A stretch of DNA of 64,000 nucleotides from contig NZ_AP027731.1 in assembly GCF_030296595.1 (NCBI RefSeq), forward strand, positions 682,001-746,000, given 5' to 3'. The notes beneath the pieces were generated by a model, which worked only from the letters and a program-made list of their open reading frames with translations, had not been told where the DNA came from and did not search any database. Position 1 is the stretch's first letter, and the number at the start of each line of letters is the position of its first letter. Made by a program: the position numbers and the translations under genes. This stretch comes from Naasia aerilata (lineage in GTDB: Bacteria > Actinomycetota > Actinomycetes > Actinomycetales > Microbacteriaceae). This document shows, piece after piece, positions 34,881-44,399 of the stretch.

Positions 34881-36047
34881 TCAGGCGGTGACGCGATACC
34901 GGGAGATCATGCCGGCGGCGATGTGGTCGTTGACGTGGCAGTGGAACAGCCAGACGCCGGGATCGTCCGGGATCATCGTCGAGGCCATCATCATCCCGGG
35001 CAGCAGTTGCACCATGTCGGCGCTCATCTGATTGGCGATGACCGTGTTGCCGTGCCAGTGCGGGGTGTGCAGGTCGACCTCGGTGCCGAGCGTGAAGGTG
35101 TACCAGCGCACCGTCTCCCCCACCCGCAGCTCCGGCATGGGTCCGTTGCCGTAGACGTACCCGTTGATGGAGTGCATGAGGTTGCTCTCCTCGAAGCCCT
35201 CCTCGTCGTCCGGGTCGACCTCTCGGGGCTCCTCCGCGAGCTCTGCGAGGTTGCGCCCGAGGTGCAGGCTCGCGTTCTCGTCGACCACGCTGAAGTAGGA
35301 GAAGACCTCCCGGTCTACATCTGCCGGGGTCGCGGTCTCGACGTCCGCCTTGTCGCGAGCGGTGATCACGATCGGGCCGACCAGGCCGGCGTTGGTGTCG
35401 GCCACCTCGTCCGCGTGGGAGTGGTACATCCAGAGCACGGACGAGCCGTCCATCGGTCCGGGACCGGCCCGCGCCGGCACCTCCCACCGGTAGGTGTGCG
35501 TGCCGCCAGGGGGCACCGCGTCGTCCTCCTTGTCGGAGCCGGACGTCTCGTCGGCGTAGGGCGCCCCCTCGGAGTCCTTGGCGTAGAAGACGCCGTGCGG
35601 ATGCACGGACGCGGGGAACTCGGTGTTGTTGCGGAACACCACCGTGATGGTGTCGCCCACGACGGCGCGGATGACGGGGCCCAGCATGCCGAGGGTGTCG
35701 TCGCAGGCCCGCGGGTGCTCGCCGCATCCCGTGGGTGCAGGCGTGCGCTCGCTGAAGGTGTCGTCGGTGTAGCGGTGATAGAGCGACTTCCGGTAGATGT
35801 GCCCGATCCGGGTCGGGCCCGGGGCCACGAACACGTTCTCGGCGTCACCGAAGTCCGCGCCGGTGATCTCGTTCCGCCCCTGCGGGGCGAAGTCCCAGAG
35901 CTCCTCGTCGGCCGCGATGTAGTAGACGCGCTCCTGGCCGCCCGCCGGGATGGGTCCGGGGGTGTGATGCCCGGCACCTGCGGCGCTGACGCACCCGGTC
36001 AGCAGGAGAGCAGCCGCAGCCGCGACACCCAGCATCCTCAGGTTCAC
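34881..36047 (-). CDS. Two-domain multicopper oxidase lipoprotein
   Basis: About 388 residues, exported as a lipoprotein (lipobox LLTGC at about residue 17). The copper ligands are all visible: SVHPHGVFY, MYHSHADE, HTPHWHG and LFHCHVNDHIAAGM, which supply the type 1 site and the trinuclear cluster. The length and motif spread match two-domain (laccase-like) oxidases rather than three-domain CueO. It may oxidise Cu(I) or phenols at the outer membrane face. GTG 36047 is preferred to ATG 36062 because AGGAGG lies 7 bases before it and gives a compact signal peptide. It is convergent with the MMPL gene. Confidence 0.9.
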   Translation of the reverse strand: MNLRMLGVAAAAALLLTGCVSAAGAGHHTPGPIPAGGQERVYYIAADEELWDFAPQGRNEITGADFGDAENVFVAPGPTRIGHIYRKSLYHRYTDDTFSERTPAPTGCGEHPRACDDTLGMLGPVIRAVVGDTITVVFRNNTEFPASVHPHGVFYAKDSEGAPYADETSGSDKEDDAVPPGGTHTYRWEVPARAGPGPMDGSSVLWMYHSHADEVADTNAGLVGPIVITARDKADVETATPADVDREVFSYFSVVDENASLHLGRNLAELAEEPREVDPDDEEGFEESNLMHSINGYVYGNGPMPELRVGETVRWYTFTLGTEVDLHTPHWHGNTVIANQMSADMVQLLPGMMMASTMIPDDPGVWLFHCHVNDHIAAGMISRYRVTA

Positions 36048-36181
36048 GGCGGACCTCCTCATCGACCGGCGACACGTCCGGGGCAGCGCGACAGGTGTCG
36101 CCCAGGAGGGTATGCCCGGGGCTCCCCGGGAAGCGGGACCATGGGCCCGGCGAGAGGTGCCGGACCCGGAGTATCGAAGGT

Positions 36182-36481
36182 ATGTTCGAGTGCGTGGGGA
36201 CGAACAAGCGGTACGGCTCGGATCTGTCGCGGGCGGCCATCAACGAGGCGGCGGTGCGACCGAAGCCCATCTCGCTCACCCAGCAGGAGGCCGGCGACGA
36301 GGTCCGCGCGGCGCGGGAGCCGGTCGAGGTGACCGCCTGGGTCCGCTTCCCCGAGTCGCCGATCGAGGTGGAGGCGCGCGCCATCGCCTGGACGGAGCGG
36401 GCGGTGCTGGTCGAGTTCCGCATGCACAGCGGCGCGACGCATCAGGCCTGGGTGTGGGCTTCGGCGGTCCGGCGCCGGTGA
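36182..36481 (+). CDS. Hypothetical protein, 99 residues
   Basis: A small soluble protein, divergent from the oxidase. It begins MFECVGTNKRYGSDLSRAA and includes VTAWVRFPESPIEVEARAIAW, and a compact beta-rich domain is suggested. GTATCGAAGG precedes the ATG but no clear ribosome site exists. No family is recognised; its intact frame and lack of overlap support coding. Confidence 0.5.
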   Translation: MFECVGTNKRYGSDLSRAAINEAAVRPKPISLTQQEAGDEVRAAREPVEVTAWVRFPESPIEVEARAIAWTERAVLVEFRMHSGATHQAWVWASAVRRR

Positions 36482-36543
36482 GAAGGCCGAGGAGGACTGG
36501 CCGCGTTCACCCTTCGTTTTCCTTCGGAGAGTACGCAGAGCCC

Positions 36544-36684
36544 ATGTTGTTGCTGCTCCTGATCCTTGCGGCATGGGCCGCTATCGCGGTCCTCCTGGCG
36601 GCCGGCCTGGGAGCGGCCTATCGACGCGGGCGGCGCCGCTCGCGCCCGCGCGCCGACTCGGCTCCCTGGGTCCTTGCCGCCTAG
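36544..36684 (+). CDS. Small single-helix membrane protein (46 residues)
   Basis: One hydrophobic helix (MLLLLLILAAWAAIAVLLAA) and a basic tail with RRGRRRSRPRA, a positive-inside anchor. TTCGGAG stands upstream at a long distance. Too short to assign a function. Confidence 0.4.
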   Translation: MLLLLLILAAWAAIAVLLAAGLGAAYRRGRRRSRPRADSAPWVLAA

Positions 36685-36737
36685 ACGCGGCCGCCGTTCG
36701 GGGAGTGGAAGGCGGGCCTGTCGGGCGGAACCGGGCG

Positions 36738-38123
36738 CTAGCCGGGTGGGGCGAGTGCGCGCTGCTGGCAGCGGCGCGGCGTGCGGGTGGAGTCGAGGTG
36801 CGCCGGCGGGATCAGGAACGGGATTCCGTCGCGGCACTGGATCTTCCAGGCGTCGTTGTCGAAGCGCCGGTGGTGGAAGCGGCAGAACAGGATCCCGTTC
36901 TGCAGGTTCGTGCACCGGGTGTCCCGCCACGGGGCGATGTGCGCCGCATCACAATGCGAGGGCGGCGCGCCGCAGCCCGGCCAGGCGCACCCGCCGTCGC
37001 GGAGGGCCAGCGCGTACCGCTGCGCCTCGCTGAACAGCCGGTTCGCCGACCCCAGATCGAGTGGGACCGAGCGGCCGTCCATCACCGCCGGGAGGATCTT
37101 CGCCGCGCACGCCAGCCGCCGTGCGGCTCCCGCACTGATCGGCTCCTCCACACCCAGGATCGTCGCCGTCCCGATGCCGGTCACGATCGCGTCGTGATCG
37201 GCGGTGAGCAGCAGGGTCACCGCCGTGCCGGAGACATCGCCGGGGGCGTGCTTGAGTGCGGCGAAGAAGACGTCGCCGATGGCGTCATGCAGGCGCTGCC
37301 CCGGCGAGCGGGTATCGGCGAGAGCGTCGTCGTAGGACTCTTCGCTGTCGCGATCCTCGCCGTCGCTTCCGCCCGGTCGGCGCGGGTTGGTGAGCGGAGT
37401 GGTGGCGGCTTGGGCGATGCCGTGGTGTTCGGCGTCGGTGTCCCAGATGTACCGATACCGGCCCTCACCCCGGCGGAGAACACGGGCGGTGTTCAGCACC
37501 CGGGCGTCCTCCTCACGCTCCAGGACCCCATCCGGGTTCACCTGATCGACCAACCGTCGGCATAGGCGCCGCAACCCGGTCACGCCGACGATGGGTGCCT
37601 CGCCGACAAGGAACCGCTCCCGCGACTGAAGCTGAGCGACATCGAGCCGCGGCGCCATCTCGGCCAGCGCGTCGAGAATGAGCCGCCCAGCCTCCACCCC
37701 CAACTCCCCCGCAGCGAGCGCTCGCGTGACCTCAGGGTGCTGACTGGGCAGCACGTCACCGGACAGGGTGCGCCGCACCGCGAGCGCGGCGCCCACGGCA
37801 CACCAGCCGGACGCGTCCCGGAACGACGCACCGGTCGCCGAGCCCACCGCACCGGCCACGCTGCGCTCGCCCAGCCTCCGGGCCAGCGGCTCGACCCCGC
37901 CGGGCTCCGACCGGACCGCGGCAACGCCCGCGTAGCGGGCCAGCTCCGCCTCGAGCAGGTTCCGCATCCGGCCCAGCTCAGCCAGCACCGCCATCGTCTG
38001 CGCATCGGTGAGCCCGTCCGCGACCTCCTCCGGCGACGCATCCGGGCCCGCCCAGTTCAGCTGGTCGACCCGCTCCGCATGCGCGACCGCAAGCCGGGCG
38101 AGAGTGCGGCTGGGGCTTTCCAT
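36738..38123 (-). CDS. DUF222 and HNH endonuclease domain protein
   Basis: A 461-residue protein. The N-terminal two thirds are the helical DUF222 domain (EVTRALAAGELGVEAGRLIL); the C-terminal end is an HNH nuclease: CAWPGCGAPPSHCDAAHIAPW, then NLQNGILFCRFHHRRF, which gives the zinc cysteines and the His-Asn-His residues. These proteins are numerous in actinobacterial genomes, often many copies per genome, and are thought to be mobile or competence-associated, though function is unproven. ATG 38123 is chosen; an in-frame GTG at 38138 is possible. It is not linked to its neighbours. Confidence 0.85.
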   Translation of the reverse strand: MESPSRTLARLAVAHAERVDQLNWAGPDASPEEVADGLTDAQTMAVLAELGRMRNLLEAELARYAGVAAVRSEPGGVEPLARRLGERSVAGAVGSATGASFRDASGWCAVGAALAVRRTLSGDVLPSQHPEVTRALAAGELGVEAGRLILDALAEMAPRLDVAQLQSRERFLVGEAPIVGVTGLRRLCRRLVDQVNPDGVLEREEDARVLNTARVLRRGEGRYRYIWDTDAEHHGIAQAATTPLTNPRRPGGSDGEDRDSEESYDDALADTRSPGQRLHDAIGDVFFAALKHAPGDVSGTAVTLLLTADHDAIVTGIGTATILGVEEPISAGAARRLACAAKILPAVMDGRSVPLDLGSANRLFSEAQRYALALRDGGCAWPGCGAPPSHCDAAHIAPWRDTRCTNLQNGILFCRFHHRRFDNDAWKIQCRDGIPFLIPPAHLDSTRTPRRCQQRALAPPG

Positions 38124-38337
38124 GCCCGTATCCTGCACCCACCCACCGACACCCTCGACACCGAGAAGCCCTGATCAAGCGCCCTGTTCACAACTCGGCA
38201 AAGGATCTTCTGGGGAGGACGACGCCGCCATCCGGCGACCGGACGAGAAGCCGACTCGCACAGCGCACGCACGCGCCAACGCTCGCGGGAGCAGCGGAGA
38301 AGCACCTCCGCCCGCGGGTCTCTGCGCTGAGGCGCTG

Positions 38338-38667
38338 CTACCGCTCGGCGCCTGCGCCTGTTCCCGTGCCGGTGCCGGTGCCGCCGGGGGCCCGCTGAGC
38401 GTTCAGCCGGTCGAGCTCGCGCTGCATGTACTCCATCGCCTGCACATTGACCGGGCCGGGTCCGACCGCGTGCGAGGTTTCTCCGAGCAGAGGAATGCCG
38501 GCACCGATCACGAACGAGATCTCCTCGACCGTCCCATCCGGGTCGATCGAGCGGAGCTGCACAGCATCGGCGCTGCCGGCGCGTGCGAGAGCCGCGGAGT
38601 AGTCGATGAGAAGGGAGACAGCATCCTGGCCGGCGAGGAAGGTCCGCCCGGCATAGACGATGCGCAT
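38338..38667 (-). CDS. Hypothetical protein, about 109 residues
   Basis: A soluble protein beginning MRIVYAGRTFLAG. The middle (VQLRSIDPDGTVEEISFVIG) looks like beta strands. The end is a low-complexity Gly-Thr repeat (GGTGTGTGTGAGAER) encoded by GTGCCG repeats. No family is recognised. An in-frame GTG at 38676 is an alternative start. Confidence 0.45.
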   Translation of the reverse strand: MRIVYAGRTFLAGQDAVSLLIDYSAALARAGSADAVQLRSIDPDGTVEEISFVIGAGIPLLGETSHAVGPGPVNVQAMEYMQRELDRLNAQRAPGGTGTGTGTGAGAER

Positions 38668-38764
38668 CACGGCCACAACTTTATGCGACGACGCAGCGCG
38701 GTCCGCGCCACTTGACAGGCGGCGGATCGCGCCGGGCGAGCGGGATCGAGCGCTTCAGTGCCCG

Positions 38765-39040
38765 TCAGGCGTAGGACAGGCCGCCCCGAAGCGTGTGGTC
38801 CACGCAGAGCTGAACCGCATCCTCCACGCGCTCGACGGGCCCCATGACGGGGAACTCCGGGGTGTAGGGATAGCAGACGTAGCCCGCCTGCGCCTCGTGG
38901 ATCAGCCCGAGGATCGGTCCGTTCTCGCCGAACCGCACGAGGAAGTTCCCGTCCTCAGTGCGCTCGCTGCTCGAACCGATCCCCGGTGCCGACGACGATC
39001 CCCCGACGTCCGACACGGTCATCCCCCGACTGCCGACCAT
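38765..39040 (-). CDS. Hypothetical protein, 91 residues
   Basis: A small soluble protein. The stretch GNFLVRFGENGPILGLIHEA and the CYPYTPEFPV part suggest a beta fold. ATG 39040 has GGGGGAG 8 bases upstream; ATG 39022 is a possible shorter start. No family is recognised. It faces a MarR gene. Confidence 0.45.
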   Translation of the reverse strand: MVGSRGMTVSDVGGSSSAPGIGSSSERTEDGNFLVRFGENGPILGLIHEAQAGYVCYPYTPEFPVMGPVERVEDAVQLCVDHTLRGGLSYA

Positions 39041-39185
39041 GTCACTGCTCCCCCTTGCGCTGCCCAGTCCCCCGACCCGGCGACGGATCCGAGGCTACGT
39101 CGAAGTCGTGAGGAAATCAAACGACTTGCGGGGCGAGTAACTCGAACTTTGACTATCGAGGCGGCCCAGTTACTCTTGGAGGAAG

Positions 39186-39761
39186 GTGAGTGATCTCGAC
39201 GACGTCGATGTGCACGATGAAGGGAAGTCTCCCGTGAGCGACGTCGAGACCGACGCTGACGCCCGCGCTGCAACGGCGCCTGCCGGCGGAGCCTCCTCCG
39301 CGCTGGCCCGCGAGACCGCCATGGCCATCATGGCGCTCATGCGCAGCGTCGACAACTACCGGTACCGCGCCGCCACCGATGCTCAGGTGAGCATCACCGA
39401 ACTGCGCGCGCTCGGCCGCATCTCGATCGCGGGCGGCCTCAGCCCCAAGGAGCTGGCGCGCACTCTGGATCTCACAACGGGAACCGTCACCGCGCTGCTC
39501 GATCGCCTCGAGCGCGCCGAGCTGGTCACCCGCAAGGCGCACGAGCGGGACCGCCGGATGCTGACCATCCAGCTCACCGAGAAGGGGCTCGCGAAGATCT
39601 CGGAGGTCATCGAGGACTTCTCCGTCCGCGTGGGCGACACCGCGGCGGACCTCCCTCCCGAGACGCTGGTCCTGGCGCGCGACTTCTTCCTCCAGCTCAA
39701 CGAACAGCTCCGCGCCGACGCCGCCTCGTGGCGCCGCGCCCCCGACGCGCCTCTCCTCTGA
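39186..39761 (+). CDS. MarR-family transcriptional regulator
   Basis: A 191-residue winged helix with a 40-residue acidic N-terminal extension. TAMAIMALMRSVDNYRYR is the dimer helix, GLSPKELARTLDLTTGTVTALL DRLERAEL the helix-turn-helix, and HERDRRMLTIQLTEKG the wing. The GTG at 39186 is chosen as GGAGGAAG sits 3-8 bases before it. No divergent target gene is adjacent, so its target is unknown. Confidence 0.85.
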   Translation: MSDLDDVDVHDEGKSPVSDVETDADARAATAPAGGASSALARETAMAIMALMRSVDNYRYRAATDAQVSITELRALGRISIAGGLSPKELARTLDLTTGTVTALLDRLERAELVTRKAHERDRRMLTIQLTEKGLAKISEVIEDFSVRVGDTAADLPPETLVLARDFFLQLNEQLRADAASWRRAPDAPLL

Positions 39762-39988
39762 CCGTTCGCCCCGCATCGCCCTCAGGGCTGCGCCAGTGAT
39801 CGCCCAGACGAGCATCAGCGCGCGCACAGCGAGAGGCCTCATGCTTGTCCTGCAGAGGTCGGGTTTCCCAACGCTTCGGGTGGCATTGGATTTCGGCCCC
39901 CTCCGCCTGTGTGGTGCTACGCAGAATCAAGTGCCCCTCGGGCTCCTTGGGTAGAGGAGTCCGGGGGCTTCTCCGTCTTCCGGTCTGT

Positions 39989-40450
39989 TCAGCGACGCCC
40001 GGTGCGCCGCCGCGGCCCGTCCGGGGTCCCGTCGGGCGCGAACCGGGTGAGCACAGGGAAGGCTCGCACAGACGGACCCCACCGACGCAGGTACGCCAGG
40101 CGGCGTGAGGCCTCCTCCACCGTGGGGCGCTCCCCCGCGGGCACCCACCACAGGGCGAACGTCGGCCCGGGGACCGGGTCGAACCATCGCTCGCGCTCGG
40201 TCAGGTACCGCCGATGGGCCCCTCGATAGGTGAAGGCCTCGAGCGAGGCGAAGTCGGTCCACACCGAGAGGTTGAGCACGAGGTTGTCCATGCCGGCGAA
40301 GTCGCCGGGATTCACGTGCGCCACCGTGGCCGGCAGGTGCCACACGTATCCCGGCGTCTGCACAGCGAGGAGATCGATGCGGGCGACCGCCTCGCGGAAC
40401 CCGGCCATGCGCGGGTCGTCCTGAGGATGCCGGGGTCGCGCGACGTTCAC
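39989..40450 (-). CDS. DUF3291-domain protein
   Basis: About 153 residues of a compact alpha/beta-barrel (ABM-like) domain. The hallmark is NVARPRHPQDDPRMAGFREA and VWHLPATVAHVNPGD, with LVLNLSVWTDFASLEAF in the middle. The usual first strand (WELAEVNVAR) is encoded just upstream but has no good start codon except GTG 40450, so the protein may be slightly truncated. Enzymatic role is unknown; some members resemble heme-degrading monooxygenases. It precedes the MFS gene on the same strand. Confidence 0.65.
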   Translation of the reverse strand: MNVARPRHPQDDPRMAGFREAVARIDLLAVQTPGYVWHLPATVAHVNPGDFAGMDNLVLNLSVWTDFASLEAFTYRGAHRRYLTERERWFDPVPGPTFALWWVPAGERPTVEEASRRLAYLRRWGPSVRAFPVLTRFAPDGTPDGPRRRTGRR

Positions 40451-40504
40451 CTCGGCCAGCTCCCACGCCGGCGCCGGCCCCCGCCGCTCGACTCGGTCAC
40501 GTGA

Positions 40505-41692
40505 TCACTCGACCGTCGCCGCCGGCGGCCGTCCGGCTGGGAAGGCCCGCCGGGCGAGAGCCACGAGGACCAGCGTCGCCGCGACGAGCCCGGCCGCGAT
40601 CGGAAGCGTGAAGCCGACCCCGCCGACGCCGTAGGCGAGCGCCCCCAGAGCAGCACCCGATGCGATGCCGACGTTGCTCATGCTGTTGTTGACGGCCGCC
40701 GCCAGGTCGGCCGAGACGACCCGGGTGCGGATGGAGGCCGTGGCCCAGAAGGTGGCCATCGAGCCGGAGGCGGCGCTCCAGAACGCGGCAGCGACGATGG
40801 TGGCGACCGGGGAGGCCGTGAGCAGGGCGAGCACGGTGAGACTCGCGGTGGTCGCCGCGAGCAGGGCGAGGAGCGCCAGACGGGGCACGCGGTCGACGGT
40901 CAGGCCCGCGACCCAGAGGCCGACGACGCCCGCTGCGCCGAGCAGGAACAGGACGGGGCCGACGGCCGACTCCGGGACCCCGCGGTCGACCAGCAGGACC
41001 GAGACGTACGTGTAGAAGGTGAAGTTGCCGACGAACCCGAGGGCGGTCGCGACCGCGACGATCACGAGTCCCGAGTCCCACCAGCTGCGCAGCGTGGCAC
41101 CGCCTTCCACGGGCGTCGGCGAGACGGGCGGCAGCAGGGCGAGGGTGACCAGCACGAGCAGCGCGGCGATTTCCGCGACCATGCCGAACGCCGCCCGCCA
41201 GCCGAGGGCCGCGCCGAGCGAGGTCGCCAGGGGCACGCCCAGGAGGAACCCGAGGGAGTTGCCGCTGAAGGCGATGGCGATCGCGCGTCCCTCCTGGCCG
41301 GCCGCGACCAGGTGTGACGCGTAGGCGGAGACCACCGAGAAGAAGATCGCGTGGGCGAGTCCGCCGATTCCCCGGCCGAGGCAGACGAGGGCGAAGGTGG
41401 GGCCCACGGCGATGGTCAGGTTGCTGAGGCCGTACCCAGCGATCGCTCCGAGCAGCATCGCCTTGCGGGGCAGCCGAGAGGTGGCGAGGGCGACCGGAAC
41501 GGCGAGGATCGCCACCGCCAGGGCGTACACGGTGACCAGGAGGCCCGCGGTCCCCGCGTCCACTCTCAGGTCGCGGCTCAGCTGGGGCAGGAGTCCGACC
41601 GGGAGCACCTCCGTCGTGATGGCGAGGAAGGCGCAGAGGGTGAGCGAGCCGAGGCCGAGCATCGTGCGCAGCGGGATCCGCTCCGTCGCCAT
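40505..41692 (-). CDS. MFS transporter (DHA1, AraJ-like efflux)
   Basis: A 395-residue pump with 12 membrane segments. The DHA1 motif is in SRLPRKAMLLGAI; the N-terminal TEVLPVGLLPQLSRDLRV and later SFSGNSLGFLLGVPLATSLG match the sugar/arabinose exporter AraJ family. It uses the proton gradient to export small molecules. ATG 41692 follows no clear ribosome site. It shares strand with the RND-like pump upstream (gap 60 bases). Confidence 0.85.
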   Translation of the reverse strand: MATERIPLRTMLGLGSLTLCAFLAITTEVLPVGLLPQLSRDLRVDAGTAGLLVTVYALAVAILAVPVALATSRLPRKAMLLGAIAGYGLSNLTIAVGPTFALVCLGRGIGGLAHAIFFSVVSAYASHLVAAGQEGRAIAIAFSGNSLGFLLGVPLATSLGAALGWRAAFGMVAEIAALLVLVTLALLPPVSPTPVEGGATLRSWWDSGLVIVAVATALGFVGNFTFYTYVSVLLVDRGVPESAVGPVLFLLGAAGVVGLWVAGLTVDRVPRLALLALLAATTASLTVLALLTASPVATIVAAAFWSAASGSMATFWATASIRTRVVSADLAAAVNNSMSNVGIASGAALGALAYGVGGVGFTLPIAAGLVAATLVLVALARRAFPAGRPPAATVE

Positions 41693-41752
41693 CAGACCCC
41701 CTCCGCGGGGTCGCGCCCGCCACCACCGCCAATCCTGCCGGACGGCGCCGAG

Positions 41753-43842
41753 TCAGCGCACCGCCGCCGCCTCCCGAGGCTCGGCGGGGGCGCGCAGCTC
41801 CGTCCCCGGTCGCCGGCTCGGCCACCAAAACCGGTCCCCGGCGAGGAACACGAGCGCGGGGACGAGCAGCGTCCGCACGACGAGCGTGTCGAGGAGCACG
41901 CCGATGCACACGATCACGCCGATCTGGGTGAGCGCGACGACGGGCAGCACGCCGAGCACCGCGAACACCGCGGCGAGGAGGACGCCCGCGCTCGTGATGA
42001 CGGGCCCCGTCGCAGTGAGCGCGGCGATCATCCCGAGCCTGGTGCCGCTGCGGTCCCGCTCCTCGCGGGCTCTCGTGGTGAGGAAGATGTTGTAGTCGAC
42101 CCCCAGCGCGACGAGGAAGAGGAACGCGAAGAGCGTGACGCTCGTGTCGAGGGCAGGGAAGCCGAGCACATTCTGGAAGAGCCACATCGAGGCGCCGAGG
42201 CTCGCGAAGAACGTTCCCAGCACGGTCAGGAGGAGCAGGACGGGCGCCACCACTGAACGGAGCAGCACGAGCAGCACGAGGAACACGATCGCGAGGATCA
42301 GCGGCGCGACGAGCAGCAGGTCGTGCTGCGCGCTCGCCCGAGTGTCGAGTGCGGTCGCATCGCTCCCGCCGACGAGGGTGCCGGCGAGCGGCGCCCCGGC
42401 GTCGGCGAACGCCCCGCGCAGGCCCGCGACCGCGTCGAAGGCCTGCTCGCTCTGCGGCGCGGCGTCGAGCACGACATCGATGCGGGTCCGGCCGAGCGCG
42501 CTCTCCCCGGGGTCGCCGACTCCACCCCGGAGGTGGCCTGTGCGACCACCACCGCGTCGTCGGCTGAGGCGGCGGGCGCGAGCAGCACGACGAAGGGAGC
42601 ACCTGAAGCGGGGAACGAGTCCTCGAGCACCTGCTCCGCCGTCACCGACTCGGGCGAGCCGATCAGCTGGTCCGTCTGCGACAGGCCAACCCGGTAGCCG
42701 GCCAGGCCCAGGGCGAGCACAGCGATGCCGAGCACGGAGACGATCGCGACGACGACGGGCCGCCGTGCGACGCCCTCGCCCACCCGGCTCCAGACGCTGC
42801 GGCGAGATGCGACCGCACCGGGGCGCGGGACGAACGGCCAGAAGATCCCGCGCCCGCAGACGGCGAGCGCCGCTGGCAGGACGATCAGCGCGAACGCCAT
42901 CGCGAGCACGATGCCGACCGCGCACGCGAGCCCGAGTGCTCGGTTTCCGGCGAGCTCGGCCAGCAGGAGGGTGAGGAGGCTGAGCGTGACGGTGCTGCCG
43001 CTCGCGATGATCGCCGGCCCGGCCGACCGGACCGCCGTGGTCATCGCCGCGTACCGGTCCGCAGTGGTCCGGAGCTCCTCGCGATAGCGGGCGACCAGGA
43101 GGAGGGCGTAGTTGGTCCCTGCTCCGAAGACGAGGACCGACAGGATGCCCGAAATCGAGGCGTCGACGGGGATGTCGAACGCGTCGGCGAGGCCGGTGAC
43201 GACGAAGCGGGACAGGCCGTCGGCCATGCCCACCACGACGAGGGGGACGATCCACAGGACGGGGCTGCGGTAGGTGACGATCAGCAGGAACGCCACGACG
43301 GCGACCGTCACGAGCAGCAGGCGCAGGTCGGCGCCGGCGAAGGCGTTGCGGATGTCGGCCTGGAAGCCGACGGGTCCGGTCAGCCGAGCGGTGAGCCCGT
43401 CGGGCAGGTCGGCCGAGGCCGCGTCGCGCAGCTGAGTCGCCGCCGCGTCGACGTCGTCCTCGACCGGCGCGGCCTCGAGGGGCACGGCGACGAGGGCGGC
43501 CTTCCCGTCGTCGCTGAAGACGGGACGCACCGCCTGCGGCACGGAGGACAATTCGGCCAGGTCGGCCGCGCGGGTGGCCACCGCCGCCCGGTCCGCGTCA
43601 GTGAGCTCGGCTCCGTCTCGGGTCCACACGAGGAGCCCCGCAGTCGACTCGGCGCCGGGGAACCGCTCGAGGAGGGCGCTGACCTGCGCCGCCTGGCTCG
43701 AGTCGGGCAGTCCCGCCTGAGGCGAGGCGTCGCTCGCGGTCTTCGGGAGCAGAGCGAAGAGGACTCCCACCGCCAGCAGCGAGAGGAGAAGGGTCGACCA
43801 GGCGTTGCGCGGGCGTCGGACGAGGAAGGCCAATGCGGTCAT
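41753..43842 (-). CDS. MMPL/RND-family transporter, YdfJ-like (frame break at 42505-42508)
   Basis: A drug or lipid exporter of about 696 residues. The first half reads RRPRNAWSTLLLSLLAVGV, then GAGTNYALLLVARYREELR; the second half holds ALGVDYNIFLTTRAREERDR and ITSAGVLLAAVFAVLG, each half being a six-helix bundle. The break lies after VESAT: adding one G to GGGG (C at 42505-42508 on the plus strand) gives GESALGRTRIDVVLDAA. It is divergent from a MarR gene that likely represses it. Confidence 0.85.
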
Positions 43843-43888
43843 TCCTTCTCGCTTCCTTGATAGTTCAGTTGCTTAGCGGTTTGTCTCC

Positions 43889-43894
43889 TAGTAT
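43889..43894 (+). promoter_or_regulatory. TAGTAT -10 box of leaderless MarR gene
   Basis: TAGTAT is 6 bases before the ATG at 43901, the leaderless spacing. Confidence 0.45.
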
Positions 43895-43900
43895 TGCAGG

Positions 43901-44388
43901 ATGGCCGACGAACGCAACGCCTCTCCCCGGCTGGGCTTCGCCGCCTTCCCCCGCCAGCGCCGATCCTCTCCTCGCTGCGGGAGATCGTCCGCCTGTCCAC
44001 GGAGTTCGAGCGGCACCTGGGCCGGGTCCTCGCCGTCAACGCCACGGACCTGGCCGCGATGGAGCACCTCATCGAGTCCGGTCCCCTCACGCCGTCGGAC
44101 ATCGCGCGCCGGCTCCACCTCTCCACGGCGGCGGCGACGCTGGTCGTCGACCGCCTGGAGGCGTCCGGGCACGCGGAGCGCCGCCCGTTCGAAGGGGACC
44201 GGCGGAAGGTCGTGGTCGTGCCCAACATGGCCTCGACGCAGCGCACGGCCGATGAGCTGCTTCCCGTTGTGCGCGGGGTCGCCGCCCTCCTCACCGAGCT
44301 GACGCCCGAGGACAGCGCCGCCGTCGAGCGATTCCTGGGCGACGTCGTCCGGGTCTACCGGGACGCCCTCGAGGCAGGCGAGCGCTGA
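43901..44388 (+). CDS. MarR-family transcriptional regulator (frame break at 43948-43952)
   Basis: About 162 residues. From ATG 43901 the chain is MADERNASPRLGFAAFP; adding one C to a run of five at 43948-43952 continues it as PPAPILSSLREIVRLSTEFE. SDIARRLHLSTAAATLVVDRL is the recognition helix and EGDRRKVVVVPNM the wing. It is divergent from the YdfJ-like pump, its probable target. A TTG-started frame from 43894 would avoid a break but has an implausible basic N terminus. Confidence 0.75.
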
Positions 44389-44399
44389 GCCCTAGGCGG

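Noticed and set aside
39762..39988. Gap between the MarR gene and the DUF3291 gene
   Set aside because: Several short frames exist, none with a start signal or a plausible protein; I see nothing to annotate there.
43861..43900. Possible MarR operator between the YdfJ-like pump and its MarR gene
   Set aside because: TAGTTCAGTTGCTTAGC-like half sites are present but no convincing inverted repeat could be drawn.
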